Origin: an uncultured Bacilli bacterium
Lineage (GTDB): Bacteria; Bacillota_I; Bacilli_A; RF39; UBA660
Reading direction: 5' to 3'
Assembly (NCBI GenBank): GCA_947591175.1
Contig: CANQDB010000009.1
Location: 1 to 24,988, forward strand
DNA: 24,988 nt
The position numbers and the translations under genes are program-made. Below, in pieces: positions 15,047 through 23,241 of this stretch. Each line of letters begins with the position of its first letter. Position 1 is the stretch's first letter. The notes beneath the pieces were generated by a model. That model was not told the origin of the DNA and made no database searches. It was given only the letters and a program-made list of their open reading frames with translations.

Positions 15047-16342
15047 TTATATTTCTTCTATTGGTTTACTAACAACAGGTCCAACTGGAGCCTGGGGAGC
15101 TCTAGGAGCCGTAACACTTGGTGTTTGAGGAACTGCACTACTAGATACTACCACTGTTGTAGGATTTGGACTTGGGGCAACTGGTGCAGGATTTGGATTA
15201 ACACTAGGAGCTGCCATTGGTGTAGCTTTCAAAGTTTCGTTCTTCTTAGCTTCTTCCAATTCTTTTTCCTTTTTTATTTCCTCTTCACTAAGAGCATTAT
15301 CAAATTTTGTATCTAACATAATGTTTTGGCCTTGTAAATACTCAAGTAAATGTTCACTAGGATTTCTCTTGACGATTTTCTCACCGATTTTTTGATACAA
15401 AATACGTGATTGTACTTCGTTATCATCATCGACGTAGAATTCGCAAACTTCATCGATTTCACGATGGAATTTTTGATACTTCTGACTATAGAAAGCCTTG
15501 ATATGAACACCTAGTTGAATATAACGATAAATGGTCTTTAAGAACTGATCGACATCGACTTCTGTTTCCATCAAGCTATACATACGAAATGGTATGGCAC
15601 TTGCTTTATCCGAGTGGATAGTCGACAAGATATTGTGTCCTGACGAAATCGAGTTACGAACAGCACTTACGGCTTCGGCACTACGAACTTCGGACAAAAG
15701 AATCCATTTTGGATTCTGCCGCATACAAGTAACTAGTACTTCTGAGTATGAAGCGATATTGTTTGTCTTCATGGCTACGATATCTCTTTGAGGGAAGATC
15801 TTATCCAAGTGAAGTTCCAACGTATCTTCGATCGTTATTAGTTTTTCATTAGTTTTCGTATGTGAAGCTAAGTATTTAACGAACTCAGTTTTACCTGATC
15901 CAGTTTCTCCACAAACGATAATGTTACAGTGTCCTTCGACACATTTAATAAGAAAATCATGTATATCTTGCGTAACGTAATCTTCTTGTAAAAGTTTTTC
16001 CTTTTCAAGTCTTATCTTCGCTGGAGTTTTACGAATAACTAACGCAACACCATTAGTAGCTATCGAATCATGGACGAAATTCATACGTAGTTCCGTACTT
16101 TCAGCATCGAGAAATGGACTTGCCATATTAAATGTTTTTCCCATTACATTCGAACACTGGAAAGCTAGTTTTTCAACAAGAGCATTATTGATAGCGGGAT
16201 TTTCTACTCTAACTGAACCTTGGGTTAGAGAACGTATCCAAATTTGTCCGTTATTCGAATAGGAAACATCGGTAATATCATCGTTATCGATATAAGTTTG
16301 AAATGGTCCAAAGTCTATTTGCTCAAATACATTGTCATTCAT
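15047..16342 (-). CDS. cpaF: CpaF/TadA-type secretion ATPase with proline-rich tail
   Basis: The protein has 431 residues. An N-terminal domain (about 10-110) is followed by a RecA-like domain: Walker A CGETGSGKT (144-152), Asp box TIEDTLEL (170-177), Walker B-like WILLSEVR (213-220) and His box GHNILSTIHS (235-244). In CpaF/VirB11 proteins the hexamer drives pilus assembly. TadB and TadC directly downstream identify this as the Tad ATPase. Two points are unusual. The conserved GE(V/I)R is SEVR here, with Ser for Gly but the catalytic Glu kept. The last ~65 residues (after about 366) are rich in Pro, Ala, Val and Ser and probably disordered. No other VirB11-type ATPase is seen, so it might also serve the neighbouring T4SS, which is speculative. 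ATG 16342 follows AAGGGGTGG. Confidence 0.93.
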   Translation of the reverse strand: MNDNVFEQIDFGPFQTYIDNDDITDVSYSNNGQIWIRSLTQGSVRVENPAINNALVEKLAFQCSNVMGKTFNMASPFLDAESTELRMNFVHDSIATNGVALVIRKTPAKIRLEKEKLLQEDYVTQDIHDFLIKCVEGHCNIIVCGETGSGKTEFVKYLASHTKTNEKLITIEDTLELHLDKIFPQRDIVAMKTNNIASYSEVLVTCMRQNPKWILLSEVRSAEAVSAVRNSISSGHNILSTIHSDKASAIPFRMYSLMETEVDVDQFLKTIYRYIQLGVHIKAFYSQKYQKFHREIDEVCEFYVDDDNEVQSRILYQKIGEKIVKRNPSEHLLEYLQGQNIMLDTKFDNALSEEEIKKEKELEEAKKNETLKATPMAAPSVNPNPAPVAPSPNPTTVVVSSSAVPQTPSVTAPRAPQAPVGPVVSKPIEEI

Positions 16343-16357
16343 CGGGCCACCCCTTTT

Positions 16358-17188
16358 CTATTCGACTGTTCCAGTGCTTGACATATCTTCTGTCCAATAA
16401 GTTACTTCGTTAATCCAATTCTTGATATCTTCACTACTGATACGTACTTCTCCTGGTTGTTCTTTTAAAGACTCACGTGTCGGAACTGGTAAAAGTGTTG
16501 CATCGTAAGTTCTTAAGTACATAGTTTTTCTTAATAAGATGTGGTACTCTTCAGGAACTGCGAAGATCATCATCGCTGGAGTTCTTTCTTCTTCCACATT
16601 TTCGAAAACGTTTTTACCGTTACCGTCTAAGACAGCAAGTACTTTAACGTTTTCAATTAACTTACCAACCATGATTGTATCTCTTTGATTAGCTCTATCT
16701 TCATCTAAGTTATTGATTGCTTTCAAATAGATATCGACATAGTTTCCAGGTAAAATTTGGTTACCATAAGAAGTTTGCATATTCAAAGACATGTTAACTA
16801 AAACGTAACCTTCTGGATAATCTTCTCTGATAAGTGAATCAGGAAGTGAACTTTCAGGTACTACTGCTCTTCTATAGAACAAACTTCCTCTTGGAATAAC
16901 TGTATCGTAGTTACTGTATTGGTTTAAAACCTCACTAGCGTTATAGTAAACACTACTGTTTGCTAACATCGATTGTGGAATTTGCATCGTTCCAATCATT
17001 TCCTGCGTAATTTGCGTACTTGGATTGATCGTAACGGTTGCATACGGTACAGATACCGGTGTAATAGCGGCATTAACACGCATATTATAACCGATGTACA
17101 ATACGAATACCGCAAGTAGTACACCGACTACCGTAACGGTATTCTTATTTGATAAAAATTTCTTAAATCCTGTTACAAGATTATTCAT
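16358..17188 (-). CDS. cpaB: CpaB/RcpC-like Tad assembly protein with SAF domain
   Basis: The protein has 276 residues. One transmembrane helix (about 17-35) is followed by a SAF-like beta domain (about 40-115) with ATVTINPSTQITQEMIG and VIPRGSLFYRRAVV, then the RcpC-like domain (LNMQTSYGNQILPGNYVDIY). CpaB proteins lie outside the membrane and, in diderms, link pilus to secretin. In a monoderm the partner is unknown, perhaps peptidoglycan or the pilus base. The gene sits immediately before cpaF, as is common in Tad loci. ATG 17188 has AAGGAAAGAAGGG upstream. Confidence 0.85.
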   Translation of the reverse strand: MNNLVTGFKKFLSNKNTVTVVGVLLAVFVLYIGYNMRVNAAITPVSVPYATVTINPSTQITQEMIGTMQIPQSMLANSSVYYNASEVLNQYSNYDTVIPRGSLFYRRAVVPESSLPDSLIREDYPEGYVLVNMSLNMQTSYGNQILPGNYVDIYLKAINNLDEDRANQRDTIMVGKLIENVKVLAVLDGNGKNVFENVEEERTPAMMIFAVPEEYHILLRKTMYLRTYDATLLPVPTRESLKEQPGEVRISSEDIKNWINEVTYWTEDMSSTGTVE

Positions 17189-17208
17189 CTTTTAATCCCT
17201 TCTTTCCT

Positions 17209-17649
17209 TTAATCAATATCGTCGATAACATCGATAATCCGACGATCTTCTTCGTACTTAGTTTCAAGGATAGCATCGATTTGGTTTTTAATTTGGAATG
17301 CTTCTCCTGCAAAAACTACCGAAGTAGAAGAACCTATTTTAACACTCACTTTAGGAGGTGTTTCATTGATATCGTAAATACGGATATCATAGTTACGGTC
17401 ATTATTTACGCCTTGAGCAAAGCGGCGAACGAAACTTTCGACAAATTTTTCTTTATCCATTCTAATTTGTCCACCTGACACTTGATAGAATCCGTAATCT
17501 ACAGCATCGAGCATGGCCGCTTCGGTCGTATTTCTAAGTAAATAATAATCTAGTTCGTTTCCCGAAGAATAGTTCTGGATGATATTTACCATTCCTAAAG
17601 TGAAAACTCCTAAAAGAATAAGTCCTGTTAATAAAATTCCTTTATTCAT
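17209..17649 (-). CDS. small single-pass TadE-like protein (possibly DUF5411)
   Basis: A 146-residue protein with an N-terminal transmembrane helix (about 5-25), then helices with ELDYYLLRNTTEAAMLDAVD and a small alpha/beta domain with PKVSVKIGSS. The pattern of a helix followed by a heptad-like amphipathic stretch is that of pilin-like TadE proteins. From memory it resembles the DUF5411 family of Firmicutes, but I cannot check that. Its ATG overlaps the stop of the 979-residue gene by one base (TAATG), and GGGAGG lies inside that gene's end. It has no cysteine, unlike most neighbours. A pseudopilin role is inferred from shape and context. Confidence 0.6.
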   Translation of the reverse strand: MNKGILLTGLILLGVFTLGMVNIIQNYSSGNELDYYLLRNTTEAAMLDAVDYGFYQVSGGQIRMDKEKFVESFVRRFAQGVNNDRNYDIRIYDINETPPKVSVKIGSSTSVVFAGEAFQIKNQIDAILETKYEEDRRIIDVIDDID

Positions 17650-20588
17650 TATCTAGAACCTCCCGTCATATCGACATATTTACGTGTACATTGTTCACCA
17701 GTTTGATTGTTACAACCGATGATACCACGTCTTACTAAATCCATATATTGATTAGGGCCTGTTCCAAAAGTGTTGGTTCCTCCACTTAAGAAGTTACTCT
17801 TACAAACGTTCATTCCAAGCGAAGTATCGTTATAACAATACATATCGTAATCTAAGTATTCGTTGTTATGTTCATAATTGTATTGTCTAATAGCATTGAT
17901 ATTTTGTTTTGTAAGTTTAATTTCGTAATCTAGTTCTTCACTATTATCGACCTCTTGATTAGAAGTATTGTAGATACTGTAACCTTTATCGATAATATCT
18001 AACCTTGTTTCATTTGGTTCGATGTTAAATCTTTGGTTATTAGCACTTGTTGTCCAGTTCCATCTAGGATCTCTTCCAGTTTCAGATTGATCTTCTAGGA
18101 ATGGTTGATTTAAATCGATTGGTCTAAAGATATAAGTGATTCCTCCAGAGTTAACACAGTTCTTTTCGCCATCAGCGCAAGGAGGACATGTAGTAGGGTC
18201 ATTATAAAGCGAAGTACAAGCTTTGATTCCATAGAAACAATTCAAATCGATCGAACTCCATTGTTTCCAAGAACCTAGATTAGCAAAATTATAATAGATG
18301 TTTTGCGTAATTCCTTGACTAGCAAAATCGCCATCTTTAATCGCATCTTCACTATCCCAACCAATTATATTTGGCCAACGTTCAAGTATATTGTATCCTT
18401 GAGCATTTACATTGGAATAGAACTTATAACCACCATCGTAATAATACTTAGCTTCATCTTGACTTACATCGAAGTATTTCTTTCCATACTTAATATCTCC
18501 AATATTAACTTTTGACAAATAAGCTTTATCTAAATTCAAAGTAAGTTCACGAGTAGTTCTATATGAAGTTGCATCAACTGTACGAGTCGTACATTGTCCG
18601 TTAGAACAGTTACCAGGAATTCCTATCTGATAAGAAACAGAACCAAGTTTTTCAACATCGTAATCTTGAGTAGAAGTCTTTCCATCGAGCGTAACTGTGT
18701 AATTTTTAACGTCAACTTGAACTTCTCTATCTGTTGCATCTTTATAAGTAATTACCTCTCCTGAATGTGAATCAGTAACTGAGGCACTAAAGGTTTCAGC
18801 ACTTAAAGAATCACTTGTGTACTTTTTAATAGCTTCTTGAACTTGAAGATATTCGTTATAACTCTTGTCGATTTCTCTTTGATAAGCAACAGCTGGGTCT
18901 TCCATAACACAATTAGTTGAAGATTTGTAAACTTCGTAACAGTTAGTTCCAGCAGTTGAACCATTAGCATTACATCCATTTAAATAAGTAAATTGTAAAC
19001 AGTGTTCACTTACACAATAAGTAGATCCATCTCCACGACAATCGTGGTTACTATTAATAACTTCACAAGACGATAAGATACTACCACGACCGGTTCTCAT
19101 AGCATTTCCATTACCATCTTTACATATATATGGTGTACCAGTTGCATTACAAGCCGAACGAACGTCGATAACATTGTTGTTCGAATAACTTGGAACACGG
19201 GAAATTACTTTATCAGAAGAAGATGTATCGTCTTCGTAAACTTGTTTATAACATTGATTGATACATTTTTGCGAATAAGTTCCACCATCACAAGTTGCCA
19301 CACAACTATCGAATGATGTATTAGGTCCTGCTCCACCTTCACCATTATGGTTAGCAGGTCCACCGTAACACTCGATACCATAAGCACAACGAGGACGCCA
19401 TACTGGCTTTTTAAGTTCTACTGGCTCACAAGTACGAGTCATCGTAATTACTGGTGTATAACTGAAACCATCACCTGCAGCTAAAGCTTTAGGTTCTTCG
19501 TAAGTAATCGTCATAACTTCCGTACAGAGAGCTCCCCAATACTCGCCACCAACATCTTCTAAAAGTTGAGTGTATTTTTGTTTTGAAGCATGACCATTAG
19601 GATCATTAGGAGCAGTCGTATTAGAATTCAATCCATCATCAAAGTAACATTGCAATTTATCGGTCATTTGTGTTTTTGCAGATAAGTTACTTAAAATGTT
19701 ATCTGCTTGATTAATATGACTATTTATTTCAGCATCCGTGTATTTCTCAACTAAAGAATATTCGATCTCATCATCGAAACATTCGTTAACCAAAGTCCGT
19801 GCTATACTTTCATTAGCACTTCCTACAACTTTATTCCGATAATTAACACAAACAGCACGATCACGTATCTGGTTAGGTATTGCTGTTTTTGCCGAACCTT
19901 GAACATATCCCATATAAGCACCATTACAAGGATTACCAGCACCATTATCTAGATAGAAAGCCAAAGCGTAGTCGTCACCTGGATTAAAGTAAGCCTCGAA
20001 TGTTCCATTGTTTCCTGATAGCCAATCGCCATCAAATACAGGGAATCCATAAGAAATACATTCCCCTTCGCTATATTCGAGACATGCTTCACGGAAAGCA
20101 GGTGTTCCAGATTGAGGTCTAACAATACCGATTCGATAACCACTAGCTCCAGTAATAACTACCTTCCACTGAGCTATTGAAGGCACCCATTCTTGTCTTA
20201 TGTTTTCTGATATTACAGAAATATCAGTAACAGAGTTTTGATCACTTTCCAAAGGACATGTCGAAAACTGATAGTCGTCATCGCCTATTTTTCCAGAAGT
20301 AAGAGCACAACTTCTAACCATATCTTTAGCTTTAAAAGAAGTCGAGCCAGTTTTGCAACGACCTGTAGCAGTATCGTACAAGCAACCTTTTTCGATATCT
20401 CTAGCTGTAATATGAGCAGGATTTACATCTCTTCCCATTTCTGTAATTTGATAAATTCTTCCATTGACACAAACATTTTGGTCACTGGATGGATTCATCC
20501 TAGTGGCACCCAAAATAGTCGTAGGGAGAAACACGAGAGTAAAAACCAAAAAAAGTAAAAGTTTTTTGTGACGTAATATTCTCTCCAT
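17649..20588 (-). CDS. large Cys-rich secreted protein, unknown
   Basis: The protein has 979 residues. A signal peptide (about 1-28, basic start then LLLFLVFTLVFLPTTILG) is clear. The mature part carries about 39 cysteines, many in short-spaced pairs (SCVATCDGG, KCINQCYKQ, TCPPCADGEKNC). I see no C-terminal membrane helix, no LPxTG-like sorting signal and no known catalytic motif. Position right before a TadE-like gene and cpaB, and after the sortase, suggests an exported structural or tip protein of the Tad apparatus, with many disulphides. A few helical segments (about 580-605) interrupt a largely beta/loop composition. It has a perfect AGGAGG before ATG 20588. I recognise no family. Confidence 0.72.
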   Translation of the reverse strand: MERILRHKKLLLFLVFTLVFLPTTILGATRMNPSSDQNVCVNGRIYQITEMGRDVNPAHITARDIEKGCLYDTATGRCKTGSTSFKAKDMVRSCALTSGKIGDDDYQFSTCPLESDQNSVTDISVISENIRQEWVPSIAQWKVVITGASGYRIGIVRPQSGTPAFREACLEYSEGECISYGFPVFDGDWLSGNNGTFEAYFNPGDDYALAFYLDNGAGNPCNGAYMGYVQGSAKTAIPNQIRDRAVCVNYRNKVVGSANESIARTLVNECFDDEIEYSLVEKYTDAEINSHINQADNILSNLSAKTQMTDKLQCYFDDGLNSNTTAPNDPNGHASKQKYTQLLEDVGGEYWGALCTEVMTITYEEPKALAAGDGFSYTPVITMTRTCEPVELKKPVWRPRCAYGIECYGGPANHNGEGGAGPNTSFDSCVATCDGGTYSQKCINQCYKQVYEDDTSSSDKVISRVPSYSNNNVIDVRSACNATGTPYICKDGNGNAMRTGRGSILSSCEVINSNHDCRGDGSTYCVSEHCLQFTYLNGCNANGSTAGTNCYEVYKSSTNCVMEDPAVAYQREIDKSYNEYLQVQEAIKKYTSDSLSAETFSASVTDSHSGEVITYKDATDREVQVDVKNYTVTLDGKTSTQDYDVEKLGSVSYQIGIPGNCSNGQCTTRTVDATSYRTTRELTLNLDKAYLSKVNIGDIKYGKKYFDVSQDEAKYYYDGGYKFYSNVNAQGYNILERWPNIIGWDSEDAIKDGDFASQGITQNIYYNFANLGSWKQWSSIDLNCFYGIKACTSLYNDPTTCPPCADGEKNCVNSGGITYIFRPIDLNQPFLEDQSETGRDPRWNWTTSANNQRFNIEPNETRLDIIDKGYSIYNTSNQEVDNSEELDYEIKLTKQNINAIRQYNYEHNNEYLDYDMYCYNDTSLGMNVCKSNFLSGGTNTFGTGPNQYMDLVRRGIIGCNNQTGEQCTRKYVDMTGGSR

Positions 20589-20605
20589 TAAGAAAACCTC
20601 CTATC

Positions 20606-21376
20606 TTACTTGATTATATCATAATTTGATGTTTTTTCAACAGCGTATTGTTCAATTTTTTCATTTTCTCTCAATTTACGAGCATCGATTCTAAATTGTG
20701 TTTTTCCATCTAAGCCAAAATATCTTGTACAAGTAATAAGAGAAAGCAAAGTATCGTTTTCATCGACTTCGACATCGTAACTATACAAACTATTATCTTT
20801 AACTTGTTGAATATATTGTTTAGTTTCGTTTAAAGATCCCGTAGTCTTACCTGTCTCTTCACTTCCAGCAAAACCGACAGCATAAATCAAGTAAACGTCA
20901 TCCACGCCATCATGTGAATATTGAATGTAAAGATTATTTTTAGCGAAATCTTCATAAACGAAAGACATCAACTGTTCAAAACGTGTAAAGCTTTCATCCC
21001 CTACAACTGGTTCACTAGATACATTTCTAAGATTATGACCATAGATGACCAAACGATTTTCACTTGTTGTTGGACGATGTGTAATCCAAGTATAATCAAG
21101 TTTACTATCATAGGCTTCATGTGTATCATAAATAACTGGGTAATCGATGTTAGTTCCTTGAACTCTTATCCACCCTACTGCTTGAGAATTAGCAATAGCC
21201 GTCTCTTTCACTTTGACACTTCTTGCTTCTACTTCAAATGGAACGAAAGAAATAGTTTTGCCACCTAACGTAACCCAAGCAATCATGGCAACTAGTCCTA
21301 AAACAAAAACTAAACTTAGAACTGTCCACCACTTAACGTTAGTTTTCTTTTTCTTTGGTTTTTGATTCTTTTTCAT
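20606..21376 (-). CDS. class B-like sortase
   Basis: The protein has 256 residues. A very basic N-terminus and a membrane helix (about 15-37) are followed by the sortase beta-barrel with a complete triad: His114 in IYGHNL, Cys216 in SLITCTRYF and Arg229 in QFRID. The opening of the domain (VGWIRVQGTNIDYPVI) and the long helical insert before the Cys are typical of class B and related pilin sortases. Sortases cut a C-terminal motif and join the protein to peptidoglycan or another pilin. No protein encoded in the window carries a recognisable sorting signal, so the substrate is elsewhere or unusual. The gene is 14 bases from the gene upstream and 17 from the one downstream. Start ATG 21376 follows AGAGAGGTG. 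Confidence 0.9.
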   Translation of the reverse strand: MKKNQKPKKKKTNVKWWTVLSLVFVLGLVAMIAWVTLGGKTISFVPFEVEARSVKVKETAIANSQAVGWIRVQGTNIDYPVIYDTHEAYDSKLDYTWITHRPTTSENRLVIYGHNLRNVSSEPVVGDESFTRFEQLMSFVYEDFAKNNLYIQYSHDGVDDVYLIYAVGFAGSEETGKTTGSLNETKQYIQQVKDNSLYSYDVEVDENDTLLSLITCTRYFGLDGKTQFRIDARKLRENEKIEQYAVEKTSNYDIIK

Positions 21377-21390
21377 TTTTTACACCTCTC

Positions 21391-23241
21391 TTATTTTATA
21401 TAATACGGATTGGTAGCCGTACCTCTTCCACCAGCAAGTCGAGCATCCTTACTGATGTAAGCAACAATCTTTAATGAATTAGTTGGGAATAACTTACCTA
21501 ACACATCGAAGACTTGACCATTAGCCGTATTTACCATTAAGAAATGACCATTCTGATTAACGACATCGATAAACGAATAGTTGTAACCGATAAATTCAAC
21601 GTTATTATTGCTACCAGAGAACAAATCGTAACTATTTGGAATAGATAACATAGATGTAAATTTATCCTTATCTAAGTCACTATAATTTTTGGTAGTATCG
21701 TAATAAGACCTTTCAAATTCATGTTCAACTAGTAGAGAGCCATTGATATAATCACCTAATTCGTAATTCAATTTGTAACCAAGGTTACCTTCGATAGATG
21801 GATCAAATTTTAAAACTTCATCGTAATTATCGTAACCTGCTACTAAATCCAAGTTCGTCGAACTGTTTCTAATAGGTCCTGCACTGATAACTTTAATATT
21901 TTGATTCTCATCGAAACCGATAATACGGAAATATTGACCAGAATAATTAATGTATTCACCGATATAGCGATCTTTTAGCATATCGTTATCGCGACCATAT
22001 TGATAGTCGTTCAATTTATAAGGACTATCTGCACTTCCATCACCTGAAATAATAAAACTATTGTCAGTTTTCAAATTGATAACAGGTCTAACTCCAACGT
22101 AATCTTGGTTATCCATAGGAAGTATTCTTCCTTGTCTTTGGTTATAGAAAGCATATCCTGTCGTATCATCTTGATGATCTAAAAGCCAAAACGAAATATT
22201 AGTGTTGAAATAAGTAGTAGCCTCACTATCGATAGTATCTAAGAATTCTCTTATCGTTAGCATTCCTACTGGCATACCACTAGTGTAATTTTCACAAGTA
22301 CTAGGTGCTGCTTGTGGATCACCTATAGTAGATTCGCACCAAGTACTATCACTTTTAACATAAGTATCGGTATTTCTAAGAGTTGGATAAAAATAATCAT
22401 TTAACCACTTGGCTACGTTAGATCCTTCAAATGTTTCACCATCTTGGCGATAAAGTAAATTAGCGGCATTATCATCTAAGATTAATTTAATAGTTCCATC
22501 ATCATTAACTTTAACAATTCGCCAAAGCATTCCCGAAAATAACAAGTAGTTAGAAACACCAGCACCTTTGTAAGCATTCGATTCATCAGTCTTAGCAATA
22601 ACTTCATCCTTAATATTACGAATAACATTTACAGTTCTAGTTACGTCAGTTCTATTTTGCATTTTATCGAAAGCCGTGTAACGTACTGTGTACTCTCCTA
22701 TCCTATTAATATCTATCGAAGAGGTATCAACTCGAACATTCTTGGTATCGATTTCCCCATCGGCATTATCTTTGACACTAGCAATACCGGGATCAGTAAA
22801 AGTAGTACCAAGTGATATATACATCGGATTATCTCCATTCAGAACAATCTGTGGTCCTTCGTGGTCGGTTGCTGAACGATAATTACCGCATTCTAGATAA
22901 GTATAGTACTTGTATTCACCATTTTCCATAAATACTCTAACCCAAGATTCTGGTGAACATGCTGTAATACTTTTTGGTTCGTTCAAAAATTCAATTCGTT
23001 TTAAATCGTATAACTCTTGAAGTGTAACTTTAACTGAATCTCCCTCATTTTTAGGTAAACGGCTTGGATAATGAAAGTAGTATTCTTCCGCTGCATCGTG
23101 AAATTTTTGTTCTTCTTCATGGAAGATAATTCCTCCTTCAAAGAACAAAATATACACTAAATACACCGCAATTAAAATTCCACCAAGTACACCAAGGATA
23201 ATTCCAATCTTCTTTAATTTTTTTATTTTATCCGGTTTCAC
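21391..23241 (-). CDS. membrane-anchored surface protein: DUF5011-like Ig domain plus two DUF6273-like modules
   Basis: The protein has 616 residues. The anchor helix spans about 12-33. A short domain follows with cysteines C95 and C118 (YTYLECGNYRSAT). A DUF5011-type Ig-like domain (about 127-206) has the family's DPGIASVKDNADGEI and GEYTVRYTAFDKMQN. A DUF6273-like module (about 228-410) has SGMLWRIVKVNDDGT, VGMLTIREF and VGVRPVINL ... GSADSPYKL. A second, more diverged copy (about 422-616) ends GRGTATNPYYIK. The anchor, Cys pair and module match the 366-residue protein at 9899-10999. Such outer domains suggest binding or adhesion, which is inference. Start GTG 23241 has a perfect AGGAGGAGA upstream and overlaps the preceding gene by 14 bases. 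Confidence 0.78.
   Translation of the reverse strand: MKPDKIKKLKKIGIILGVLGGILIAVYLVYILFFEGGIIFHEEEQKFHDAAEEYYFHYPSRLPKNEGDSVKVTLQELYDLKRIEFLNEPKSITACSPESWVRVFMENGEYKYYTYLECGNYRSATDHEGPQIVLNGDNPMYISLGTTFTDPGIASVKDNADGEIDTKNVRVDTSSIDINRIGEYTVRYTAFDKMQNRTDVTRTVNVIRNIKDEVIAKTDESNAYKGAGVSNYLLFSGMLWRIVKVNDDGTIKLILDDNAANLLYRQDGETFEGSNVAKWLNDYFYPTLRNTDTYVKSDSTWCESTIGDPQAAPSTCENYTSGMPVGMLTIREFLDTIDSEATTYFNTNISFWLLDHQDDTTGYAFYNQRQGRILPMDNQDYVGVRPVINLKTDNSFIISGDGSADSPYKLNDYQYGRDNDMLKDRYIGEYINYSGQYFRIIGFDENQNIKVISAGPIRNSSTNLDLVAGYDNYDEVLKFDPSIEGNLGYKLNYELGDYINGSLLVEHEFERSYYDTTKNYSDLDKDKFTSMLSIPNSYDLFSGSNNNVEFIGYNYSFIDVVNQNGHFLMVNTANGQVFDVLGKLFPTNSLKIVAYISKDARLAGGRGTATNPYYIK

Noticed and set aside
15047..16342. 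Calling the ATPase VirB11 of the T4SS
   Set aside because: TadB and TadC follow immediately and CpaB precedes it, so it is primarily the Tad ATPase; Gram-positive T4SSs usually lack VirB11.
20238..21268. Plus-strand open frames of 106 and 115 codons opposite the 979-residue gene and the sortase gene
   Set aside because: They lie antisense to genes with clear domains or signal peptides, lack ribosome sites and read as low-complexity shadow translations.
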